Source of the DNA: Xiphias gladius
Taxonomy: Eukaryota; Chordata; Actinopteri; Istiophoriformes; Xiphiidae
Direction of reading: 5' to 3'
Length of the DNA stretch: 64,000 nt
Assembly (NCBI RefSeq): GCF_016859285.1
Contig: NC_053402.1
Location: forward strand, 9,228,031 to 9,292,030
Below, in pieces: positions 26,701 to 50,837 of this stretch. A model generated the notes under the pieces. The model worked only from the letters and a program-made list of their open reading frames with translations, was not told the origin of the DNA and made no database searches. The translations under genes and the position numbers were made by a program. Every line of letters starts with the position of its first letter. Within the stretch, counting starts at the first letter, position 1.

Positions 26701-28534
26701 TAATCCATTGTTGGTTTCGGTCTTTTCAAGATATTTGGAGTAGGGAAGTCAAAGTATTGATATACAGAGTAATCCATTGTTGGTTTCGGTCTTTTCAAGA
26801 TATTTGTAGACAACGAGAAGGACATAGAATAACACCAGCTGTATCCTTTAAAAATGACTCTGGGAAATGCAAGAAATTACAAACTGAAGTAAAGGTAATT
26901 GAGGCAGGTCTTAAGACACCAACACAAAATAACATCTGAGAGCATGTGAATCATTAATTTGGTGTTTTGCCTGGAGTCTTTCTAGTGACTGGCAACATCT
27001 CAAAACAATGAACGAGTAAACCTGGTATTGTCTTGCACATGACAAAATTTTATTTTATTATTATGAATTTTATAAAAGACACAGCCTGTATGAATTTTTA
27101 AGGATTTAGTTTTAGCAGAACTGCGCGCTGACAGTTGGAAAACATAATCTGAGTGATAGGAATCGAACCAAGCACCTCTAGAACATTTACAAGTCTCTCT
27201 GTTGTATATCTCGGTTAGCAGGTATAATGTGGCTGTCACTTATCTAGAAACTTCCTTTGGATTTTAATTTTCTAGCTGAAGGGGCCCACAGGCGCTAAAA
27301 ATGTTTGACAGTCTTCCATATGCGTGCAGCAGTCTGAGATAGATGGCCTACATCTCCTTCATGAGATTGGTTGATGAGACCTGCGAAACAGGAGTCAGTC
27401 CCCTTGCTACAGACTTACCGGTGAACAGCTGGAGATCCCCTCGCCTCCGAAGAAAAACTCATCACCATATGCCACTATAGCTGTGTGCCTGGAAGAAAAG
27501 CACAAAATTAACACAGGGGTGTATCCAGGTCAGAGCAATTTGATATTACTCAACATTTGAAGTTGCACCTATTTAAAATTATAACTCAGTGCCTTTTTTT
27601 TTTTCTTTTAAACCAAATAACATGCCCAAAAAACATTTACAAACAAGATGATTCTGTTTATTCCAGGCTTGCAATGATGACAGATTTTGATATCATTTGA
27701 ATAAATGCTATGCTCAAAAAGGAACAAGTCCAGGCTTGGATAAATCCATGTTTCTATTTTGTGACAGAGCGTCTTACTTGTGTGGTGTGTCCCCTCTACT
27801 ACAACCACACCTGTCTAATTCTGCTTTACTTTGTGATTTCCTAAATTTCGCAAAGTTTCTTTCAACAAAATCCAAAAGAACAACACTAAACAACACAATT
27901 AGGACAGATAGACATGCCACCAGCAGCTGTTTTTCACACTGCTCTGTGTTTAAGGGGTGATTTTTAAATGCCTGTTCTAACTGGGTCGTTGGCCTACACC
28001 TGCCTGAGCCGCAAATCATGAGAAGCAGTGTTTGGGTGAATCAGGAGGTCTGACTTTTAGGTCAAAGGCAACGCAGTTATCAAAATAGCAGAAAGGAGAT
28101 TCATACCATATACCATCCAGTTGTTTTCCTGTAAGAGAAAGGGGGGAAAGTAGTGAGAGAAAGCAGGTAGCAGATGATCTTCTAGGCAAAGCAGGTCAAG
28201 GGAGCTGACACTAACAAGTGGAGCGGTTTGATGTCAACCCCCAGTAACGATCATCATGAACATCAATCGATCACGCTTTACAATTTATTTACAAAATAAA
28301 ATTAATTAAAAAACAAAAAACTATCTCTTGATAACTAACGATCGATACAACGCACGCCAGAGGATGTATCTCCACACGGATTTGTTATCATCACTTATTT
28401 CTTCCCAAGGCCAGGCTGCATCGGATTTTCTATCTGTACTTACCTAACATGATAGGGCTGAGGCTGCGAGCCATTCCTCTCGATAAATCATAAATATACA
28501 GTTGTACTTTGTATCGCGTAGCATTCTTATCCAT
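23759..28534 (-). CDS. desi1: deSUMOylating isopeptidase 1 (PPPDE-family cysteine protease), complete
   Basis: DESI1 is a PPPDE (papain-like fold) isopeptidase that removes SUMO from selected targets in the cytoplasm and nucleus, and has been linked to nuclear export. I assembled six exons on the minus strand: 28,534-28,444; 28,128-28,107; 27,488-27,419; 25,582-25,473; 25,299-25,177; 23,849-23,759. All introns are GT-AG and phases match (507 bases, 168 residues). The product starts [20 protein letters not shown] and has the family signatures GIWHTAIV (His39), [28 protein letters not shown] and LFEHNCNTF (Cys109). His39 and Cys109 match the known catalytic pair. It ends with [15 protein letters not shown] and a short Gly-rich tail. 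The length equals my recollection of human DESI1. The start is chosen because it is the first in-frame ATG and aligns with the family. DESI2 is excluded by the sequence. Confidence 0.95.
24400..24705 (-). mobile_element. non-autonomous DNA-transposon-like repeat, family D, partial copy in a desi1 intron
   Basis: The right end, 'acttagttactatccaccactg', is the inverted terminus of the element at 10,528-11,193. 'gatgcattgtattttataaatgatc' and 'gtagtggagtaaaaagtaac' are internal blocks in reverse. The left end is diverged and cannot be placed exactly. It lies in the last desi1 intron. Confidence 0.55.
26669..26806. repeat. perfect 69-bp tandem duplication
   Basis: Two identical head-to-tail 69-base units, 26,669-26,737 and 26,738-26,806, each starting 'gagtagggaagtcaaag' and ending 'caagatatttg'. 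I see no mismatch between them, so the duplication is recent. It lies in the desi1 intron between 25,582 and 27,419. Because 69 is a multiple of three, an open frame on the minus strand runs through both units, but it has no splice or family support. Confidence 0.95.
27150..27240 (-). other. possible tRNA-like (SINE-type) remnant
   Basis: On the minus strand a B-box-like 'GGTTCGATTCC' lies about 25 bases after a 'CTTGTAAA' anticodon-loop-like word. The ends GTGACAG and CTATCAC could pair, with one mismatch. D-arm and anticodon-stem pairing are poor, so this is not a functional tRNA. A decayed tRNA-derived SINE head or a chance match are both possible. It lies in a desi1 intron. Confidence 0.2.
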
Positions 28535-29239
28535 AATGTAAACCCCTAAAATAGTTTTTTATTTTATTTTTCTATTAGATAGCTCAGCTAGGGCCCTTTA
28601 ATGGCACAGCTGACGGGGGGAGGGGGGTCTACAGAATGATGTCATTACGCCGAAAGATCCTTTCCGTTTCCATTGCTTTCAAAACAAAAACTTGAATGAG
28701 AAATTTCAACAACGTATCGAGAGCTTTCTTCAGAAATGGCTTTATTTTGAAGTAAATTGTATCGTTTCCGGTTTTACCCCCGCTATCTCTGAATGACTTG
28801 ACACAATTTAATTCTGAAAGCTGACAGGTGTTTTGTTGCATATGTGCCACGATCAAAGAGCTTGTTACGAAGAAAGAAACAGCTCTAAGATTTTAGTCTT
28901 GAAAAGGAGAAGACATTTTTTGTTGAATAAATGTCCTATTATATAAACGCATCACTTTAATGCAGAGACAGGCGTCTGAGCCGGTAAATATTGTGGAGGA
29001 TGGACTAGCAAATCCTTATTCCAAAGTAGGAAACTGACACTGTCCATGGGTGTACCACGGGAGGGCGCTGAACTCACATGATTACGCTCTCCGGTCCACA
29101 CTCCGGAGCAGAAGGTGGCGGTAAAGCACCTAAACCGCCGGTAAACATCCAAGAGAAGAGCAGTAGTTTACCAGCCACAGCCCTCTACCTCTGGACCAAA
29201 ATAGACAGTTGAGGGCTGAGCAGCTGACTTCAACTAGAA
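28535..29239. promoter_or_regulatory. divergent desi1/flii promoter region
   Basis: The start codons of desi1 (minus) and flii (plus) are separated by only 705 bp, head to head. The region holds no other gene. It includes a G-run near 28,615-28,627 and a CpG-bearing part at 29,080-29,150 ('aaaccgccggtaaac', 'cactccggagcag'). The flii start lies in 'agaaatggctgcc', which resembles the YY1 motif that often overlaps start sites of housekeeping genes. No TATA box is obvious for either gene. A shared promoter is inferred; transcription start sites cannot be placed from sequence. Confidence 0.6.
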
Positions 29240-42217
<12,978 letters not shown>

Positions 42218-42902
42218 ATAAACACTCTCTGAATCGCACAAAGGCTGAAAAATGCTCACAACTACATACAGATTGATTCGCTGCCATGTTATTTTCTACC
42301 AGTAAGAAGATGATGTCTATGCCTATAACCCAGCTTTACCTGAGCTCTGTTTCCTACCCTCCATCCTGCTCAGCAGCCTTTTTGCCAACAGGTTACTGTC
42401 AGAATTAAGTTTAGCACAACATCCTCATCAGTGAGAATTCTTCTGGTTAAGAAGCTGTTGTCTCGGTTTCTTGTCTTTAGGATATATCAGTTTTTCTACA
42501 AGCTTTTTTTAGCAGCGAGTCTAAATACTGTTGTTGAATGAAAGAAGAGAATTATGTTTTGAGATAAAATAGATCTAAGGTGTACAGAAGCTTTATAAAA
42601 ACCCAAAGGGAGGCGAATCCCCTAACATATCAATCTGTTTTGCTGCCTTCTCGTGGCTTGTGCTGCATGGTCCGTTTTCAGTGGAGGAGGGTAAGTGCTC
42701 AGTAGGACAAGAATCGCTCCTCCGTGCTTGGTGCCATTTTGCGCAGCTCATCTGAAGCAGTTTAGGGCAGATAAAAGTTGATTTTACAGTTTTGGGGTTT
42801 TTTTGTTTTCCAATCATTGAGGGAATGAACAGAGAACCGCACTATAATTGTTTTTCTGAGGAATGTTGGTTTATATATATTTTTCTGTTCTGTGGACTAT
42901 AC

Positions 42903-43017
<115 letters not shown>

Positions 43018-43964
43018 ACCCTATGCGCCTTTACTGAAATGGGGTATGCCCCTTTTCCCACAGTCGGTTTGATTTCTGTTCTCACCTCCGCTAACTTGAC
43101 CACTGACCTGAAAATTTGTATGAGATATGTTTTAGTCTTACAAAGTATGATTCACATGTAAAGATGCTCTGGACAGTAATTTCCTTAGCCATCTGAAAGT
43201 TAAAACAGTTTCATTTATTTGGCCAAAGAAATCTTGAGGTCAGTGTGCAAGCAATAGTTTGTGAGACAGAGCGTTGTTTTATGTTTAAGTTCAAGGACAG
43301 ATGTTTAAATGTGCAATCAGTAAAGGCTGGGAGATCCTGAAACTAAACAATACTAAAAAACAATACATTACAAGCTGCATTCAACTTTTCAAAATGCTTT
43401 TCTGGAGCAGAGAGGATAAGAGGAGCTGAAGAGTTTCTTTCCAAAACTTATAATCATTTCTGAAAAAGTAAATGATGTTTAAAATTTTCCAGGTTCGAAC
43501 ATTAAGACAGTTTAGTCAGACCCTGATCTTAAAGTGTTGCTTTCTTTTTCAGATATGCTTCTCGTTTTGGAAAAAAACAATTTCCAAGTTTTAATGGGAG
43601 ATCTGTTGCACCATATCAGACACATATCTTAATAAATATAATGACGTCTGGTTCGACTGATCTCAGATCAGTAGTTAGTTTTTATGGTTAACTCATGCGT
43701 GGCCCCAGCGTCAACCTTTGGAGTACAAAACTTCTGCAGTGCGGCTTGTGATCATGTAACCTGTGCAGTATGCAGACATTGGTTCAAGCAAGACATCTAT
43801 GTATTCCCAAATTGCTGCAACTTCCATCATTTTGAATCTTTACTGTATTGTGTGGGGTGAACTGTATGCCAGTTAGTGTGTCAAGTCCTACACACATGTA
43901 TATGAATATGTGCACATGCTCCTGATGCCACCTGCAGATGCTTTATTTATGTATTTTATATAAA

Positions 43965-43970
43965 AATAAA
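43965..43970 (+). terminator. flii: distal flii polyadenylation signal
   Basis: AATAAA in an AT-rich context about 1.75 kb after the stop. It is the last signal before the convergent llgl1 transcript. Confidence 0.6.
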
Positions 43971-44259
43971 ATCTCACATCGCATACTTGGTCATTTGGCT
44001 CTCTCGACTGCTATGTAGAGGTCGTAATTTAGATGTTCCTCTGTAAAGTATATTTCCTGTACACTGCAAACAGAGCATCTACCATCAAACCACAGTGCAT
44101 TTAAAGAGCCTGCACATCAACACAAGTGTCTGCTTGTGTGATATAACCATTTTCAGGTTAATGCTGGAACTTTTCCAATGACATAAAACCCATTATACTA
44201 CAAGATTACTAAATCAGAGGTGCATTATCCCGCCCTAATCAATGGAAAAGTTAGATATT

Positions 44260-44890
44260 TTTCAGAAATGCATTTATTGCTGAGAGTTGGATGAGTACCA
44301 CTTATTTCTGTACTGTCAATATGTAGCTGTTGCCAGCAGCCGCTTAGCTTAGCATAAACACTGGAAACGTGAGTACAGCTAGCCTGGCCCCGTTCAAAGG
44401 TTAAGGGGGGGAAAAAAAAATTTCACCTACCAGCACCTCTAAAGCTCACTGATTAACAAATTACATCCTGTTTAATTGGTACAAACACTGATGCACAAAA
44501 AGCCACAGTTTGCCTTTTTATGAAGCGTGTGCTGGACTAGCAGTCTCAGATGGTTGCCTGAAAGAGTCTGACACATAACCCCGTACACAGATTAATTGTT
44601 TTTAAATTTTTTCCAGAATAAACTAACAATATAAAACTTAAGTTAATTATTGAGCTTTAGAGGTGATTGTAGGAGGACCTTGCTACCATAGGACAAAAGC
44701 AAGGCTTTCCCCTTGTTTCCAGTCTTTATGCTAAGCTAAGCTAACCAGCTGCTGAAGGTAGCTTCCTATTTAACAGACAGATACGAGAGTGGTATCTATT
44801 ATCATGTAACTCTAGCTAAGGCTTGCTGAGAAAACATAAGCTTATTTCCAAACATTCTAAAACTATTATTTAGATACCAAACAGTAGACC
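44260..44890 (+). repeat. interspersed teleost repeat, family C, longest copy
   Basis: It shows the family order: 'gagagttggatgagtaccac', 'gctgttgccagcagccgc', 'ttagcttagcataaac', 'acagctagcctggccccgttc', 'cacctaccagcacctct', 'tgattaacaaattacatcc', 'tttatgctaagctaagctaac', 'cagctgctgaaggtagcttcc' and 'acgagagtggtatct'. It fills most of the spacer between the flii and llgl1 transcript ends. Confidence 0.65.
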
Positions 44891-44914
44891 CAGTCCCATG
44901 GAGAGAGTAAATAA

Positions 44915-47588
44915 TTTTATTAACATTCACAATTCTTCACCAGCCAAAAACGCTAAATGACCCGATTAAAATCCTAAACATAAAACTGAATCACAAAGTA
45001 GAAACAAATTCATTTTAATTGTGGAGTTAGAAGGTAAATCGTGCCAGCTGTAGCATGAAAGGGTTAATTATTTGTGTGTCCACCAAAAAAAAAAAAAAAA
45101 AAAGCTAAACAGAGGAGTAAAAAAAAGCATGAACATGATTTCTACCTGTTGAGCTACATTAGTTAGAAGTGAGGTCCCTTTTTTACTTTTTATTTTGTTT
45201 TTACGCAAAGTGATCAAGAAGCTAGGAATACCGAGGGGTACATAGGCTACGACAGGTTCTAACGTTTTACTCTATCATCGGCTTACTGTTATAAATCTGC
45301 CTTTAGCAAACCTAGATATAGATACTGTATAAATTTTTGTTTTTACACAGTAAAACAACAAGGGGGTTAAAAAATACTGGTGATCAAAGCTCTGTATCTA
45401 GCCAATATTACCTAGAATGCACCAATTCACAGAAACCCAAAACAGAAATCTCCTGGGTGCATCACAGTACACAGTACATTACACTTAGCATTCAGACTGA
45501 CTTTGCTTCCCTTGCTACACTTCCCTGAGTCCCGTCAAGATTTCTGCACGAGATGATGAAACGTTAACAGAGGAGGGAGGATTTAACAGAAGACTCTTTA
45601 TTTGACCACATTCTTTACCTTCATCCCCTTTTTATTTTCGAAGACTAAAAATAATTCCTTTCATCAAACCGGATTTTACCAAACAAGCAGAAAATCAGGA
45701 TAAAAACTCTTTATTCTCAAACTGATCACAATGAACTCTGAGCTCTTCAAACAGACTGTCACATACTCTCGATCTCTAAAGGGTTATACAGCAACTTCAA
45801 CTAACTTCATATCACATGGTCCCGATGAGCATAGCCTCCTTATTGTAAAGATGAGAGAACAGTGAGGTCACATAGATGAAAACTGGAAGAACAGCTAGCT
45901 GTGCTGTGTCGTACCATAAACCCCCCAATGTCATACTTATGTGACATCACTGGCCACCTCTTCCTCACACGACAAACTTGACCCATTTTGCCTGATAAAA
46001 AAAACCCCAGAATTTAACAAATTCAGGTTGTGGTTGAGAGAAACCAAGAATGAATTTGCTTCTCAGACCATGCATTTAGCAATAAAGGTTTGTCAAAAAG
46101 TGTCAAAAATATATTTTCACCTAAATCTGCTCTAGTCCCAAATACATAGCCCCCCCCCCTCAGTTCCCTCTTCACCAGCCGGTTCCCTTTGAAATGACTG
46201 TCAATTCTTTCCTCTTGCACCCCCCCACTCTATTTTTCATTAAAATATCTTTACTTTCTTCAAATCCATACAAAACATATTTAACAGAGTTTCAACCTTT
46301 GCGATACAAAACACCTTCAGTATCTCAGTACTCAGTTTTTTTTTTTCTTCAATACCAAGAGAATAGAGAGAGCGCTTCTTAAAACCTTGGTGAAAATGTG
46401 CTTGTGTGCAATAACTCTGGTTTGAAAACAGCAGATTTATGCGCCACCTCCACCCACACGACACTGGCTAAGGCAATTCAACTGCCCTTACTGGCACCTT
46501 AGAGGGGGAAGAATAGAAATGCTACAACTTTGAATACTCAAATATTCAAAATACTCCATTTGCTAGTCTTGATCTCTTCGAACACTACAAAGTTCTCCCT
46601 TTCAGTCTTTGCTGGTTATCATCAGCTTATACACAGGGTTGTTCATGGGGCTGCAGTGTTGTTAAGCAGCGTGCAGAACAGTCCATCACATCCACTAGTG
46701 TGCGCAAGGAATCGACACACACGTTTGGCAATGGAGCACCAATTCCAGTTCCAACTGTGGGGGAAAACTCAGGCCGAGCCAAGCACGCCGAAAAACTGCG
46801 GATAGAAAAATAAAAACATACAAACGTCACCGTTAAGTCTCCTATGCAGAGTGTAAGAGCCCTTTCCTTGAAGGCTGAACCACCTCCACTGGCTGGGGAA
46901 TGCCCTGGAAACATCAAATCGCCAGGGGAAGGGAGCACGGAGCGTCAAGATGGACGATGGAAATTTCAGCCTTTAGTTCTTGAAATCAGAATCATCAGCT
47001 CCAAGTCCGTCCAGAACCAGGCTATCCTCAGCTGGACTTTCTGTGTCTCCGTGCGGGAGGTGATGTCATGTTTCCAAAGTGGTTACAAAAGAAGAATAAG
47101 ATTTAGTTCTTCCAGTAAAAGAAGCCACAAAAAGTCTTCAATATTGTATTCTTTGTCCATAGCGAGGCTTTCCTCCCAGAGTGCTGGCTGGGGGCTGATG
47201 GGACATGTTTGTGGTGCAGCACTGAAATCCAGTCCATCCAGACCACTTGAGCCCCTCCCTGTAATACTTCGAAAGCAATCACAGGATAATATAAGCAAAA
47301 ACATTACCATTTTACATTAAGACACCGCTTGTTTCAAATACCTAGCTGAAGGACTACAAAGTGAGAGGCCGATAATTAGCTATCCAGCTAAATAATGTCA
47401 ACCATGGCACTGGAATCGGCATACTGTCCCCAGGAAACCTGCTGGTCTGTGGCTTTGTGCTAATGACACTGTCTTCTTCAAACTTTTGACCGTAAGATGT
47501 GGTGTAAACTGGTCTCAAATTGTTTGTCAAAATCTATGACTGCTCTCTTGTTCGTATGAGGACAGAGCACTGGAGGCCAGTAACACTG
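44915..47588 (-). other. llgl1: probable llgl1 terminal 3' UTR exon
   Basis: No coding exon is seen. A good donor ('GAACAG|GTAAGA') follows the llgl1 stop by a few bases, so a non-coding last exon is expected. The best acceptor I see on the minus strand is a pyrimidine-rich tract ending TTTTTACAG at about 47,589. An AATAAA lies at 44,916. Open frames here, such as 46,844-47,320, have no family match. The boundaries are inferred. Confidence 0.4.
44916..44921 (-). terminator. llgl1: candidate llgl1 polyadenylation signal
   Basis: The minus strand reads AATAAA here, immediately before the repeat that separates llgl1 from flii. No strong upstream alternative was chosen, and it has not been confirmed by transcript data. 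Confidence 0.4.
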
Positions 47589-48190
47589 TAAAAAGAAATG
47601 ATTTATTGGAATTCTTCTAGGTAAAAACTAAAACAAACAAAAAGTAATCTGCCACAATTATCTTCTACAGGCAAACAGATAATCAGGTGTAACTTACCTT
47701 ATTGTTGAAACAGCTCATATAATCGACTGAAATAAGGGTGATAACAATTGTAATAATAAAGTTATTGTTTAAGTCACTTATCAAACAATAGGTTAAACAT
47801 TTGCTAGCTTTGGCTTCTTAAATGTGAAGATTTGTTGCTGTTCTGCTTTTATATAACTAAACTGAGGATCTTTGGGTTTTGGACTTCGACAAAATAACCA
47901 ATTTAAAAACGTCACTTTGGGCTCTGGCAAATTATGATGGGCATGTTTCACCATTTTATAGATAAAACAATGACTAATGATTAATTAATTCATCAATAAT
48001 GGAAAAAACATTTACTTTTTAACCTAATAAACATATATAACAATATCTAAGTTACTAAAATATACATTATTCATAAATAAACATGGAATATTTTTCAAAT
48101 TAAAAATAAAGAAAATGAAGTTCGAAAGGTGCACAAAGTATATTAATCTGTATTTTCAAAGGGCACCACCAGGGGATAGCAAAGTTATAA

Positions 48191-48211
48191 AAAAAAAAAA
48201 AAAAAAAAAAG
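48191..48211. repeat. poly(A) tract
   Basis: About 21 consecutive A residues on the plus strand, within the inferred llgl1 3' UTR intron. Confidence 0.9.
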
Positions 48212-49102
48212 AGAAAAAGATGTGTTGGCACATAGGCAAACAACCATCACCTCCTGATTTATGACTCCTCCAGAGTAAACTATCTGGATGGATGAGTGCA
48301 ATTAGTGCAGAGTCGGTAAAAAACGCACGTCATACCGTTTAAAGCTTCCCCCTTTCACTAAATGGAATGATAAATGCATGCTTGGTTCTTTTCATTACAT
48401 AACCAAGTTTCAGCTTTGATGATAATCCCTTTTCTAAGAGTCCTCATCTCTTTTCCTCTAATTTGTCCTGAATAAAACACACACCGCTTTGGACGGTGCG
48501 GTAAAGACTGATCCATGCACTGTAAAGTGGATAACTTTGCCTGTTCTACAGCAGAGTTGGGCACAGCTAGTCTTAGAAAAAAGAAAAAAGAAAAAAAAAA
48601 TAAAATGTGAAGACTTCAATCTGGGCAAACTTGTACAAGGAATGAAGAGGTTACATATACAAACTAACCCTCCAGCTCCAAGTACAGTGCGAAAAAAGTG
48701 AAAAAATACCTTTCAGTATGAAACACTAAAATGCACAGAAGTGTGTTCAGTTGCTCTCAGTGCAAATGATCTCTGCTCCACTGGCTTTGCAAAGAGACAG
48801 AGTGGTGGGAAAACAGAGTGGACGGCTTGTTATTGGAATGCAGTGCTCAGACAGAACAAGTCTTTGAAGTTTGCGCACTCTGGACCAGCTCCATTAGAAA
48901 CAGGTGTCTGTGTGTGTCTGTGTGTTTGTGTGTGTTCGCGTCTACCCGCTCTCACATGCACAGTGTTGTGTCTAAGCAAGTGTAAACTTATGTATCTGCT
49001 CATACTGTTAAGTTCGTGTAACTACAAGGAAAAATATGAGTATACATCAAAGTAACTGTAACAAGGACCTCATCATCTCATTCGTCTTTGTTTCTTACCT
49101 GT

Positions 49103-50797
49103 TCAGTTGATGAGGATGCCAGTTGAGCGTCCCTCCTCCTCTTTAATGTTCTTTAGGTTATTCTCTGCTTCGTCAACGGTGCTGCAGGACAGATACGCAA
49201 ACCACAAATTAATTCTTTAAAATTAAAAGGCTACAACAACAGTGCGAGCTTTGTGTATATGTACATGTAAAATGTTTATGCCTACGTAAGGAAGTCCCTA
49301 ACGTCCTCCACAGTGAGTTCTCCAGTGGAGTCGAGGGTGAGGTCAGCGCAGCTGAGGGGGGAGTCCAGTGGGGTGTCCAGGTTGGGAGAGGACAGGGAGC
49401 TCGGAAGCTCTTCTGTTTGCCCTGTGAGAGTAAAACCCAGAGAGTCATGGGCCGAAATATATTTCTGCATCGGGATGACCCAACAAGGGGGCATTAGTGA
49501 AAAAAAGTTAAACAAAAACAGAGAGTTCAGCAGCACTTGGAGAACAAATGCGCTTTTAATGTTACAGCAAGAACAATGGTATATATATATATATATTAAA
49601 AGATAGCTCAAATCTTGTGTTTCTTTCTAAAAACTGCTTTTTGTTCACTCTAACAATGGTTGAGACTTTGAGCCCAAAAAACACTGGTTTGACATTAAAG
49701 ATAATTTCTTATTTGTATCTTCCCTCTTAGTTCAAGTGCTTAAGTTCACGTTTTTCTTGCATGAAATGACGCCCATTTCTTAAAATCAGGTTCTGAAAAA
49801 TTAAAACTATTCTAGTCAACATATTCATGTAAATAATGGGTTAAATAACTACTTGTAATGCAAAAGGAGTCGCTCATAGAGACAACACCACAGAAAATTA
49901 TCATCCAATTCTGCAGTTTCCCTCAGCTCTGCAGAGCTTTTTAGTGTCTTTTAGCTCATTGTTTTTGTCATCTGGACCACTTACCATTTTTGTTCACTCT
50001 CACTGCTCTCGTAGCATCACTTCCAAACACAACTCTCCATCTTCTGGATGTGTAAATAAGCAACTGTTGGCTAAAACGTTTACCAACTTCATAATGTGAT
50101 CATTTGTCTGTGTCGTTTTACAGCTTGTTGCACTGCCCCCTCCCCAAAAAAGTCTATGAATGCACATTCAAGTAATTTGGAGGTCAAAGTTCTCTGAGAT
50201 AGAGGTAAAGCAGATTAGTAATGTGGCTATTTAACAAAAATTACTCAAGTCCAGCTCTTCGAATACTGCCATAAATCCTTCCTCCTATACTTTCCTCTTT
50301 GAGAAAATACATGAAATTTCTTGAAAAACATTTTCAAAAGGAGGTCTGTTATGAATTCCCTGTTGTATAAAACTTAACTTGTGGCAAATCTGAAGTGGAC
50401 GGGTCAGCCTCTAAATATTTACCATCAAAAGAGAAGGTCAATCAGTAGTTAAGTCTTTCAAATCTGTATTTTTTCTCCTTTCAAAATGGAAAAAAAAAAA
50501 ATTACAACATTCTGTGTTTCCTGCCTTGCGTAGACATTAATGTCTAAGTTTTAGGTGTCAGGGCCTCTAGGACATAAACAAGCTCTACTCTGGTCACCAT
50601 AACAACCATCATTTCCTGCCAGGGAGGTAGGTGCTGGGCAAGAGAGGCAACTGGGACATACTGAATGGGTTACCATAGAGACCAGAGGGGAACCCCCGCA
50701 AGGCCTTGTCGAGGTTTAAGAGGTTCAGGGAGGGAGAGAGAGTGATGAAGAGGGAGAATAGAAAAGGGGAGAGAACTAAAAAGATGACAGAAAAACC

Positions 50798-50837
<40 letters not shown>

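Noticed and set aside
46844..47320. 158-codon open frame on the plus strand
   Set aside because: It lies antisense in the inferred llgl1 3' UTR and has no family features.
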